Source: an uncultured Woeseia sp.
GTDB lineage: Bacteria > Pseudomonadota > Gammaproteobacteria > Steroidobacterales > Woeseiaceae
Length of the DNA: 41,851 nucleotides
Direction: 5' to 3'
Assembly (NCBI GenBank): GCA_913031125.1
Contig: CAJWFK010000024.1
Location: forward strand, 1 to 41,851
This document shows positions 9,273 to 16,118 of this stretch, piece by piece (the stretch's first letter is position 1; each line of letters starts with the position of its first letter). The position numbers and the translations under genes are program-made. The notes beneath the pieces are model-generated. The model was not told the DNA's origin, did no database searches, and saw only the letters and a list, made by a program, of their open reading frames with translations.

Positions 9273-9569
9273 ATGCCCGATCACCGTCTGTCTTTCAGTG
9301 TTTATGTCGTTCAATGTAGTGATGGAAGTTTTTATACGGGAATAAGCACAGATGTTTCGCGGCGTATTATTGAGCATGAACGAACCACAAAAGGTGCAAA
9401 ATACTTGCGAGGTAAGGGGCCATTAAAAATTATCTTCGAACGCGAAATCGGTGACCGGAGCTTGGCTTTACGAGTAGAGGCAAAAATAAAAAAATTGTCG
9501 CGCCCAGATAAGGGTGATATCCGAAAGCTTGGGGTCCTTGTAGATAGCTACGTCACTGAATTGATTTAA
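9273..9569 (+). CDS. GIY-YIG nuclease-domain protein (YhbQ/UPF0213-like)
   Basis: A 98-residue protein made of a single GIY-YIG domain. The motif pair appears as 'VYVVQCSDGSFYTGIS', followed by the conserved Arg in 'DVSRRIIEHE' and the Lys/Glu region 'LRVEAKIKKLSRPDK' common to the YhbQ-like family. Stand-alone members are poorly understood; some have nuclease activity and are linked to DNA repair or stress. Starts at the ATG abutting the upstream stop. Its end overlaps the convergent metallo-hydrolase gene by 4 nt. Confidence 0.9.
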   Translation: MPDHRLSFSVYVVQCSDGSFYTGISTDVSRRIIEHERTTKGAKYLRGKGPLKIIFEREIGDRSLALRVEAKIKKLSRPDKGDIRKLGVLVDSYVTELI

Positions 9570-10612
9570 TATAAGGTTATTGGTCTGCCAAACTGAGGGA
9601 GTTCAACGGCAACCTGATTATTCTGGACTGTGGCCAAATCGTTTATCCAGGCCGCGGTCTTTTGGACTTTATCCACTAAATCAGGGAAAGCACGGACTTC
9701 ACCAAAAGGTGCTGAGAAATCATCATGGTGAATGCCAATTACCCGAGTTGCACCTGTAGCCAATATTGTCTCATCCCACAGTTTCTGAGTGTAATCTCGT
9801 CCTAATCTAGAAAGTCCACCAATTCCAAGTAGAACGATGTCGGCACTTTCGGTTTTGAGTTTTCCTTCGACGATGCCGGCGCTCCCATGCACTAAGGTAG
9901 AGCCCCTTGGGTGGGTCAATAGTATCGACCACACTGTTCCTCTTTTGTAGCTGGAAATCGGAGAGGGTTGTATAACGGGGGTTTCAATAGTGCCGGGGAA
10001 TATTTCCTCATCATTCAAACCGATAGGCGCATGAACAGTGGTAATTAGTTTTATTTTGAAGTTACCGAACTGACGTGTTTCTCCGTCACCCAGAACTTGA
10101 TACTGATCAACTGGTACGTTTGCGCCCTTTGCGATTTCAGCTGTCGATTCTGAGCCTAAAATTACTGCACTAGATCTATTTGCCACGTGACCAACATCCA
10201 TTGCATGATCGAAATGTGAGTGTATTGGGATGATAGCGGCCAATCGATTCATTTCGAAATTGGCCATGGCATAGTTGATTGTTGCAATATCTGATCGCAC
10301 TGGACGTCGCAAGATGATATCAATCGTTGGAACTCGTGTGAATGTACCGTCAATTAGGATTTGTGTCTCACGATCATCGAAAAGTAATGTTGTAGTTCCT
10401 AGCCAGGTTACTGTCACAGCATCCGATGGTATTTCGGTCATTACCGAAAGGGGCCATTCGATTGAGTCTATTGAGCTACGAATTTTCCATGTCTCCCAAA
10501 GAAGCAGCGATCCGATAGAGACGATTGCCAAAAAAATGAGGCATATATTTCTTAACAAAAGAAACCCACATGTAATTTTCGGACGTGGAGTTATAAAGTT
10601 AGCCACTATCAA
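9566..10612 (-). CDS. Membrane-anchored metallo-beta-lactamase-fold hydrolase
   Basis: A 348-residue protein with one N-terminal membrane helix ('LLLRNICLIFLAIVSIGSLLLW', about residues 18-40), then a metallo-beta-lactamase fold. Seen: 'TVTWLGTTTLLFDDRETQILIDGTF', the zinc motif 'PIHSHFDHAMD' (HxHxDH), and a late 'IGIHHDDF' His region. The pattern resembles the UlaG/NAPE-PLD-like group that acts on phosphoesters, lactones or lipids, with the catalytic domain probably periplasmic. The first available codon is TTG at 10612 with no obvious ribosome site, so the true start is uncertain. The helix favours a start near there. Confidence 0.85.
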   Translation of the reverse strand: MIVANFITPRPKITCGFLLLRNICLIFLAIVSIGSLLLWETWKIRSSIDSIEWPLSVMTEIPSDAVTVTWLGTTTLLFDDRETQILIDGTFTRVPTIDIILRRPVRSDIATINYAMANFEMNRLAAIIPIHSHFDHAMDVGHVANRSSAVILGSESTAEIAKGANVPVDQYQVLGDGETRQFGNFKIKLITTVHAPIGLNDEEIFPGTIETPVIQPSPISSYKRGTVWSILLTHPRGSTLVHGSAGIVEGKLKTESADIVLLGIGGLSRLGRDYTQKLWDETILATGATRVIGIHHDDFSAPFGEVRAFPDLVDKVQKTAAWINDLATVQNNQVAVELPQFGRPITLY

Positions 10613-10683
10613 TTAGCTTTTTTTCGGTTGTCATGGATAGCTATAGTGAACGAAAGTATGTCGGTTATTTTTCGGAAATGCTG

Positions 10684-10712
10684 TTGCATGGGTATGGGTA
10701 CATTAATTTAAT
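10684..10712 (+). promoter_or_regulatory. Weak sigma70-like promoter for a candidate small RNA
   Basis: TTGCAT (10684-10689) and TTTAAT (10707-10712) are separated by 17 nt, each matching four of six consensus bases. It is proposed mainly because a strong terminator on the same strand (10816-10840) needs a transcript and no gene lies between. Transcription would begin near 10719. Confidence 0.3.
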
Positions 10713-10718
10713 TAATAA

Positions 10719-10840
10719 TTGTCCCACATGTGACAGGTAGACTGTTTTCGAGTGCCGTATATTGGCTACGGTGCAGCCTATCCATGACGTTTTCCCCGAC
10801 GGCTGTAACATTTTAGGGTGCCCTTGGGCACCCTTTTTAT
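10719..10840 (+). ncRNA. Candidate small RNA ending in a rho-independent terminator
   Basis: About 120 nt of non-coding sequence with three successive hairpins on the plus strand. The first is an 8-bp stem with two G-U pairs (10752-10759 with 10767-10774). The second is CAGCC with GGCTG (10774-10778 with 10801-10805; it shares one base with the first). The third is the terminator at 10816-10840. Neighbouring genes on both sides are on the minus strand, so the terminator cannot belong to them. No known RNA family was recognised. The 5' end is an estimate from a weak promoter. Confidence 0.5.
10816..10840 (+). terminator. Rho-independent terminator
   Basis: GGGTGCCC and GGGCACCC (10816-10823 and 10826-10833) form a GC-rich hairpin that closes on CTTG, directly followed by TTTTTAT. 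The U-tract is on the plus-strand transcript only. It is the clearest intrinsic terminator in the window and marks the end of a plus-strand RNA. Confidence 0.85.
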
Positions 10841-10885
10841 TTAAAGTATAAAAAGGTTAGGCGCGGTGTGCCAATCTGCCGTGTT

Positions 10886-11104
10886 TTATAGTTCGTTGTC
10901 GTTTTTCTTGTTTCCTGTCCAATTGCCCCTTATTACGTAATGGACTGCATGGCAAAGAATATTCCAGATGAAAAGTAGGCCCCCGAACATAAAAAACATA
11001 GCTGAGACGTTGTCTAAACGTCCCTCAAGAAAGTAAGCGATGACGGCTCCTAGTGCCAGCAAGCCAGTTGCTGACCAACATAAGTTCATGAACCTTCTAA
11101 ACAC
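10886..11104 (-). CDS. Small membrane protein, unknown
   Basis: A 72-residue frame with two likely transmembrane helices: 'LCWSATGLLALGAVIAYFL' and 'AMFFMFGGLLFIWNILCHAVHYVI', and a polar C-terminal tail 'RGNWTGNKKNDNEL'. The first codon is GTG at 11104; an ATG at 11089 is the alternative, with AGAAGG only 3 nt before it. Membrane topology and composition look like a real protein rather than a shadow frame. It stands alone, with no assigned partner. Function not recognised. Confidence 0.55.
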   Translation of the reverse strand: MFRRFMNLCWSATGLLALGAVIAYFLEGRLDNVSAMFFMFGGLLFIWNILCHAVHYVIRGNWTGNKKNDNEL

Positions 11105-11257
11105 TTACTTGTTTCCTATACTCGATAGTTTCTGTATTCAATTTTCTGTGATTACTAGTACCATCATTGGCAACGTCTTTCTATAAACAATTTTACCTTG
11201 GCACAAATAATAGAGTGCCTATACCTCGACAGTTTTTGTGCCACTTATCCTTTTTTT

Positions 11258-12055
11258 CTATGTTGGCGGATAGACCAGATAATATCCTTCGATTTTTGCA
11301 ATACGAACCCCCGTACCATACAAACAGCTAAGGTTTTTTTCGGTTAGAGTTTGATCTTTCGTTCCATCCATGAAGATTTTTCCCTTACCGAGAAGAATGA
11401 CGCGTTCAATATATGGTGGTATTTCATTTATGTGGTGAGTGACAAGAATAATGTTTCGACCTTGTTCGACAAGGGCTCTGATTTTTGAGAGATAACTGAA
11501 ACTAGCGGCAAGGTCGAGGCCTGCCGTAGGTTCATCAAATATCAGTGTATCAGGATTATGCACAAGAGCCCGAGCTAAGAGGCAGCGTCTCTGCTGGCCA
11601 GTTGACATTTGGCGCAATGGAGTTCTTTCGAATTGGGCAATATCGAGTTCCTCCATAAGTGATCTCGCTTTTTTCCGTTGCGCTGGTTTGATTTTTGAGG
11701 ATAAGTTTCCGTGGATACCTATGCTGGATAAATATCCTGAAAGGACAACATCAAGACCATGCGTTAATGGTCGATATCTGTACTGAAGGTCATGCGATAC
11801 TAACCCTATCTGAGAACGCAGGGCCCATACATTCCATCTTTCTTTGCCAAGGATACGTACCCATGAATTTTCCCGATATGCCGGGTACAGTTCTCTAGTC
11901 ACCACTTTAAGCAAGGTTGTTTTCCCCGCCCCATTTGGGCCTAAGATGACTGTTGGTTCGTTGGGGCTAATCGATAGAGTCAGATTATCAAATACCTTGG
12001 TTTTACCTCTATAGATGGTGGCTTTGTGAAATTCTATTAAAGGAGTCTTCATCAT
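11258..12055 (-). CDS. ABC transporter ATP-binding protein (YlmA/ModF-like)
   Basis: A 265-residue ABC ATPase. Seen: Walker A 'GPNGAGKTTLLK', the Q-loop region 'IGLVSHDLQ', the signature 'MSTGQQRRCLLARAL', Walker B 'LIFDEPTAGLD', and the H-loop 'VTHHINEIP'. The sequence resembles stand-alone ATPases of the YlmA/ModF-like group (seen in iron or molybdate contexts), but no permease or binding protein is adjacent, so either it pairs with a permease elsewhere or acts in another role. The start may be the first or second of two adjacent ATG codons. Confidence 0.88.
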   Translation of the reverse strand: MMKTPLIEFHKATIYRGKTKVFDNLTLSISPNEPTVILGPNGAGKTTLLKVVTRELYPAYRENSWVRILGKERWNVWALRSQIGLVSHDLQYRYRPLTHGLDVVLSGYLSSIGIHGNLSSKIKPAQRKKARSLMEELDIAQFERTPLRQMSTGQQRRCLLARALVHNPDTLIFDEPTAGLDLAASFSYLSKIRALVEQGRNIILVTHHINEIPPYIERVILLGKGKIFMDGTKDQTLTEKNLSCLYGTGVRIAKIEGYYLVYPPT

Positions 12056-12106
12056 TACAACGGTAACAAGTTATTTTACTGGCAGCGAAATAAAGACATG
12101 CACGTG

Positions 12107-12967
12107 TTAGTGCCCAGTTTTTGGCTGTTTAGTTGATGTTTTCTGATCTATTTCCCACTTATAGATGAGGTCACGATTATCTATTTGCCAAGGATGAAAA
12201 TCGCTTCTTAAAAAACTGAGCCAATCACTAGCGACGCGGCGTAGGACACCCGGCTTAACAAATAAAAATTTGAAACCGCTGAACCACTCACGAATGCTCC
12301 ATAGTTTGCGGTCCGTATGCAAAATAATAATTAGATTTCGCATAACGTCCTTAAAGAAGAAAAATGTGCCAACAATCAATGCACGCCGGCGTTCGAACTC
12401 TGTTCCACCTATTGCCACATAGACGTCAAATGCGACCGCTTTGTGTTCTGTTTCCTCTATACCATGCCAAATCCAGAGTTCAGAGATTGCGGGATTAGCT
12501 CCCGTAATTGAGTCTTTCCTCGACAGCATATCGTGAGCCATTATCGCAGTTAGATGTTCGCTTGCGACTGTTCCCGCTAGACGTCGGCGAGGCGTAAGTT
12601 TTTTCTGTGCCCAAGCCATCCGTTGGCGCAATTTTTTTTCGAAACGCTCGAGGTTGTATCCGCGCTGGGAACAGAGGCTTTCATTATATTTCTGGTGTTC
12701 AATCCGGTGCATTGCCTCCTGAGCCCTGAATGCAGCGATCTCTGTGGCAAGCTGCTGATCGTCCACCTGATCCTTGAAGTAGGCGACGCTGTCTATGAAA
12801 AATTTTTCGCCCAAAGGGAATAGCAAGGACATGGAATTAAACCAAGCCGTGATAAATGCACTATCGCTGTGCCAATCGGTAGCAAGCGCATTTTTAATGT
12901 CAAAGGACTTTCTACGTGCAGAGAAGCGCAGATCTTTTGGAGTTCGTCTTTGTAGCAGTGCTGGCAT
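12107..12967 (-). CDS. Predicted metal-dependent hydrolase, COG3687/PF10118 family
   Basis: A 286-residue protein of the poorly characterised metal-dependent hydrolase family with a ferritin-like four-helix arrangement. Seen: repeated Glu and His motifs, 'FRAQEAMHRIEHQKYNE' near residues 84-100, 'VASEHLTAIMAHDMLS', and 'IWHGIEETEHKAVAFDVY' near 166-183, the usual set of di-metal ligands. It begins with an N-terminal basic segment 'RTPKDLRFSARRKSF' as in relatives. No signal peptide. The biochemical reaction of this family is not established. It lies 51 nt upstream of the ABC ATPase gene, same strand. Confidence 0.87.
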   Translation of the reverse strand: MPALLQRRTPKDLRFSARRKSFDIKNALATDWHSDSAFITAWFNSMSLLFPLGEKFFIDSVAYFKDQVDDQQLATEIAAFRAQEAMHRIEHQKYNESLCSQRGYNLERFEKKLRQRMAWAQKKLTPRRRLAGTVASEHLTAIMAHDMLSRKDSITGANPAISELWIWHGIEETEHKAVAFDVYVAIGGTEFERRRALIVGTFFFFKDVMRNLIIILHTDRKLWSIREWFSGFKFLFVKPGVLRRVASDWLSFLRSDFHPWQIDNRDLIYKWEIDQKTSTKQPKTGH

Positions 12968-13011
12968 ATCTTGATTCTACAAGGTTACTGGGTGGAAAAA
13001 TTAAAGTTATT

Positions 13012-13521
13012 TCAAGGGTGACAGTGGATAACAACATCTAATGATTTTGAACTGTAGGTCATTTTGCTTAGTTCCTCATTGCTGCACAATAGAGCTGCTT
13101 GCACCGATAGTACTGACGGAACCTTTTCGATAGTGGTAACTTTTGATGAGTCGTTCTGTTTCTCCAGGGTACAAAGATCATCAACAGTAATGGGGGGTAT
13201 TTGGGCGGCTGGTACTGTCATTTCGATCTCGAAACTTTCATTCGATTCCATTCTTTTAAGGGTTTTAGATTTTCGTGTATCGGCGATATTTAGGCTAACA
13301 GCTTCTATTTTGAAACCTTCGCGACAAGTTGCATTAATCTCAAATTTGTAGTCGAGCTTCGACAGATGAATCATATTTTGAGTGATTGAATTCTGTGAAA
13401 TTGAGGCATCAGGAGTATTGACTTTTAAGAAGAGTTTGTCGGCACTAGCTTCCCCAAGGGCCGAAGGTAGCCAGATAATTATCGGTAAGCTAATTGTGTA
13501 TAGAAGAAATTTTTCTTTCAT
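13012..13521 (-). CDS. Secreted protein with four cysteines, unknown
   Basis: A 169-residue protein from ATG 13521; an in-frame TTG at 13545 would add 8 residues. The N-terminus 'MKEKFLLYTISLPIIIWLPSALGEA' looks like a signal peptide. The mature part is beta-rich and has exactly four cysteines ('NATCREGF', 'DDLCTLE', 'LLCSNEE', 'VIHCHP'), an even number that fits two periplasmic disulfides. No domain recognised. It is downstream of the sigma54-controlled small gene and its structured RNA on the same strand. Because the RNA ends in a likely terminator, this gene either needs its own promoter in 13546-13620 or read-through. Confidence 0.65.
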   Translation of the reverse strand: MKEKFLLYTISLPIIIWLPSALGEASADKLFLKVNTPDASISQNSITQNMIHLSKLDYKFEINATCREGFKIEAVSLNIADTRKSKTLKRMESNESFEIEMTVPAAQIPPITVDDLCTLEKQNDSSKVTTIEKVPSVLSVQAALLCSNEELSKMTYSSKSLDVVIHCHP

Positions 13522-13626
13522 AAAAAAAGCGACAGTATGATTCAAAGTGAAAGAGATATTTTAGACAGAAGGAAGCCAAGATGCTGGATTAGGCAGGAAT
13601 ATACGACATAGTGTTGCAGTATAAGG

Positions 13627-13784
13627 AAAAAAAGAGAGCCGGAGCATCCAGATTCATTACTGGATTATATGCCACTTCGTCTAGGAGTGGCCTCCGGCCC
13701 CCAAGCATTGACGGCAAAAGGGGGAGATCGCCGTCGCAATTCTCACGGTCAATTGCTACAAGGGGTGCACCGTATTTTGCACAC
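13627..13784 (-). ncRNA. Candidate structured RNA ending in a branched terminator
   Basis: Non-coding region with unusually dense complementarity, read on the minus strand. H1: 13779-13784 with 13765-13770 (6 bp, two G-U). H2: 13751-13756 with 13736-13741 (6 bp). H3, abutting H2: 13730-13735 with 13710-13715 (6 bp); its loop holds CCCCC (13720-13724), able to pair with GGGGG (13698-13702) as an H-type pseudoknot. A 7-bp helix (13692-13698 with 13638-13644) then encloses two 6-bp hairpins (13686-13691/13671-13676 and 13660-13665/13646-13651), making a three-way junction. TCTC and seven T follow, like a terminator. No known family matched. It could be the 3' UTR of the 87-residue gene or a separate RNA. 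Confidence 0.6.
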
Positions 13785-13833
13785 AATCATTTGCAGATTA
13801 GTGAACACTGAAATAGAAAGTTTTCTCTTCAAT

Positions 13834-14097
13834 TTAACGTTCAGCTGCTATTTTTATTGATGTGCGACCAATCAAACGTATATCGATATCAAGTCGGGTA
13901 TCCAGCAAAATTGATTTGGCCGCAGCATCAGCCGCGCTTTCGATCGCTTCTTTAGCTCTTTGGAGATTTACACTTTTGCTATTCTCCAATAATTGGCCTT
14001 TATGTCCGGGCAACGACTTTTCGTTTGCTTGTAAGGAACTAAGTGCAAGCATGCTGATCAATGTTAACGATCGTAGTCTGGTCATGTTATGTTTCAT
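13834..14097 (-). CDS. Small secreted protein under a sigma54 promoter, unknown
   Basis: An 87-residue protein. The N-terminus 'MTRLRSLTLISMLALSSLQA' is a signal peptide with a probable cleavage after 'LQA', leaving about 60 mature residues. The mature part has a helix ('NLQRAKEAIESAADAAAKSIL') and a short beta-like end ('TRLDIDIRLIGRTSIKIAAER'). AGGA lies 7 nt before the ATG. About 65 nt upstream is a consensus-perfect -24/-12 promoter facing this gene, with activator-like sites behind it, so this is the likely main target of the divergent sigma54 activator. No family recognised. A structured RNA region follows its stop. Confidence 0.72.
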   Translation of the reverse strand: MKHNMTRLRSLTLISMLALSSLQANEKSLPGHKGQLLENSKSVNLQRAKEAIESAADAAAKSILLDTRLDIDIRLIGRTSIKIAAER

Positions 14098-14160
14098 TTC
14101 ATCATCCTGCTGATATTTTTAGTAATGATTAGATTAAAAAAGCTCTTTATAACCGTAACA

Positions 14161-14178
14161 ATGCAACAGTCGTGCCAA
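14161..14178 (-). promoter_or_regulatory. Sigma54 (RpoN) -24/-12 promoter
   Basis: On the minus strand 14177-14162 reads TGGCACGACTGTTGCA, matching the RpoN consensus TGGCACG-N4-TTGCW at every defined position. GG and GC are at the required 12-nt spacing (14176/14175 and 14164/14163). The predicted transcription start is about 14151, giving a leader of about 54 nt to the ATG at 14097. Confidence 0.88.
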
Positions 14179-14224
14179 GTAAAAAAACCTATTTAAAACA
14201 AACTGTTAAAATTTTTTTAAATTT

Positions 14225-14275
14225 ACGTAAAATCGTTAAAAACGAAAAATCGTAATGAAAATTACGAAAAATCGT
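14225..14275. promoter_or_regulatory. Three ACGA-N4-TCGT-type sites, likely enhancer-binding-protein operators
   Basis: Three near-identical 12-mers lie in the divergent region: ACGTAAAATCGT (14225-14236), ACGAAAAATCGT (14242-14253) and ACGAAAAATCGT (14264-14275). The last two are identical and contain the dyad ACGA/TCGT. They lie 74-124 nt upstream of the predicted sigma54 start at 14151, the usual place for an upstream activating sequence. The last ends 14 nt before the regulator's ATG (14290), which would also allow autoregulation. Binding by the adjacent regulator is inferred. Confidence 0.65.
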
Positions 14276-14289
14276 TGTATTATCGGTTT

Positions 14290-16089
14290 ATGGCAACGTT
14301 GGATGAATATAGGTGGCTCTTCCGAAGGGCGCCCACGATGGCTACGTCAGTCGGAGAGGATGGCTGTTATCTTGATGTTAATGATGCTTTGCTCAAAAGG
14401 CTGGGATACGAACACCGAGAAATGATCGGATCCCGACCGGCGGCTTTTATGACGCCGGAGACCGTGGCTCGATTGGAGCAGGAGCTTCTTCCTGCACTTA
14501 GGAGAACCGGGCGACTTGAAAATAAACCGGTGTCTTATATTGCTGCGGACGGCGAAGTGGTGAATTGTTTGGTTAATTCACTTGTGGAGCATAGTCCGGA
14601 TGGAATTTTCATTCGGACAGTAGACATGTACACGGAGATTTCAGATAAAGCTCGAGCTGACTGGAAGTACCGACAGTTGTACCGGGCGACACCAGCGATG
14701 TTACATACTGTGGATGCTAACGCACTAGTGATCACGGTTACTGAGCACTGGTTACAGAAAATGGGTTATGCGAGAAAAGAAGTGGTTGGCAAATCGATTC
14801 TAGATTTTTACACTGAAATAGATCGCAAGCGATTCGGTAGAGAGGGTGCTAGAGACCTTGTCAGTAATGGCGATTTCAACAACAAAGCTAGGCAAATGGT
14901 TACAAAAGATGGAAAAGTTCTCGATCTTTTGATGTCAGCAATTGCAGAGCGAGACGCGGCAGGAAATGTTAGTAGATTACTCGTTGCCTCCAAGGATGTT
15001 ACCGAAAGGTTGCGTGCCGAGAGGGCTTTACGGGACGCATTGAGTGAAAATGCAGTGCTTCGAAAAGAACTAGAAAGAGAACGTGATTACCTAAGAGAAG
15101 AAGTCAACGTTGCCATGAATTTTGGCCGGATCATAGGTCGTAGTCCGGCATTAAAGAATATGCTTGTTCGAATAGAAGCTGTTGCGAAAACGCCAGCGAA
15201 TGTCCTTATTTTAGGTGAATCGGGGGTCGGCAAAGAATTAGTTGCCCACGCTATTCATTCGCAAAGTAAACGTTCCGATGCACCATTAGTTAAAGTGAAT
15301 TGTGCATCGATACCTAAAGAGCTTTTTGAAAGCGAGTTCTTTGGACACGTTAAAGGTGCGTTTACCGGAGCCCACCGTGACCGAGTGGGTCGTTTTCAGC
15401 TCGCGGATGGTGGAACGATATTTCTAGACGAGGTTGGAGAAATTCCTCTGGAATTGCAGGGGAAGCTATTGCGTGTGTTGCAGGAAAGTGAGTTCGAGCG
15501 AGTTGGCGATGATAGAACGCGTTCCGTTGATGTTCGTGTTATTGCAGCTACCAACCGTGATCTCGATCAACTAGTAAGCGATGGGAAATTTCGTGAGGAT
15601 GTTTTCTATCGGTTAAGCGTTTTTCCGATAGATGTTCCGCCACTTCGTAAACGAATTGGTGATGTTCTCCAGTTGGCACAACATTTTCTGGAACAAACCT
15701 GCAGTGAGTTCGGACGGAAAACACTAAATCTTACCCGAAAACAAGCTGCCGTAATTGAGGCATATGAATGGCCTGGTAATGTCAGGGAACTAAAGAATGT
15801 TATTGAGCGGGCGGTTATTTTGTCTGAAGGAAAAACGTTGCGGCTTGATATACCGATGTCTCGGGATGATGGAAGAGCAGTAGAAAAGATACCGCCACCC
15901 GACAAGGTTGAGCAGATATTAGCTGAACCACAGATGCGCGAGTTCCAAAAGCAGAATTTGTTAAAAGCCCTTAAGCAGACGGGATGGCGAGTGTCTGGTG
16001 CTAGAGGTGCAGCTGAGTTGTTAGGCATACGGCCGACCACTTTAGCGGATCGGATAAAATCTTTCGGACTAAAGCGACCCCGGAACTGA
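14290..16089 (+). CDS. Sigma54-dependent transcriptional activator with two PAS domains
   Basis: Bacterial enhancer-binding protein, 599 residues from ATG 14290; the frame opens at a TTG at 14275 that lies inside an operator-like repeat, so ATG is preferred. Order: PAS 1 (about 5-110), PAS 2 (about 125-245), a helical linker '[16 protein letters not shown]', an AAA+ domain with Walker A 'GESGVGKE' (309-316), the sigma54-contacting 'GAFTGA' (356-361), Walker B '[11 protein letters not shown]', '[10 protein letters not shown]' and 'WPGNVREL', and a C-terminal Fis-type helix-turn-helix ('[21 protein letters not shown]'). There is no receiver domain, so the PAS pair presumably senses the signal. 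The ligand is unknown. The divergent promoter at 14161 is its probable target. Confidence 0.95.
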   Translation: MATLDEYRWLFRRAPTMATSVGEDGCYLDVNDALLKRLGYEHREMIGSRPAAFMTPETVARLEQELLPALRRTGRLENKPVSYIAADGEVVNCLVNSLVEHSPDGIFIRTVDMYTEISDKARADWKYRQLYRATPAMLHTVDANALVITVTEHWLQKMGYARKEVVGKSILDFYTEIDRKRFGREGARDLVSNGDFNNKARQMVTKDGKVLDLLMSAIAERDAAGNVSRLLVASKDVTERLRAERALRDALSENAVLRKELERERDYLREEVNVAMNFGRIIGRSPALKNMLVRIEAVAKTPANVLILGESGVGKELVAHAIHSQSKRSDAPLVKVNCASIPKELFESEFFGHVKGAFTGAHRDRVGRFQLADGGTIFLDEVGEIPLELQGKLLRVLQESEFERVGDDRTRSVDVRVIAATNRDLDQLVSDGKFREDVFYRLSVFPIDVPPLRKRIGDVLQLAQHFLEQTCSEFGRKTLNLTRKQAAVIEAYEWPGNVRELKNVIERAVILSEGKTLRLDIPMSRDDGRAVEKIPPPDKVEQILAEPQMREFQKQNLLKALKQTGWRVSGARGAAELLGIRPTTLADRIKSFGLKRPRN

Positions 16090-16118
16090 TTCTGAGGCGC
16101 AGCCTGAAAAACTTAAAC

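Noticed and set aside
10648..10710. Possible 17-codon upstream ORF with three adjacent Cys codons (attenuator-like leader peptide)
   Set aside because: No plus-strand gene lies downstream that it could regulate, and no ribosome site is visible; it overlaps the proposed sRNA promoter instead.
11199..11215. TTGGCAC stretch as a second sigma54 promoter
   Set aside because: The TTGC element is missing at the required spacing.
13627..13784. Integron attC site or transposon end
   Set aside because: No attC core sites (GTTRRRY/RYYYAAC), no integrase, no flanking direct repeats; the U-tract and pairing favour an RNA.
13589..13811. Open frames of 60-66 codons on both strands between the two secreted-protein genes
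   Set aside because: They lie in the self-complementary region; frames on both strands arise from the paired stems, have no ribosome site and look unlike proteins.
14180..14224. AT-rich tract before the activator as a curved-DNA or IHF site
   Set aside because: Plausible, since IHF often acts between activator sites and sigma54 promoters, but no good IHF consensus could be seen by eye.
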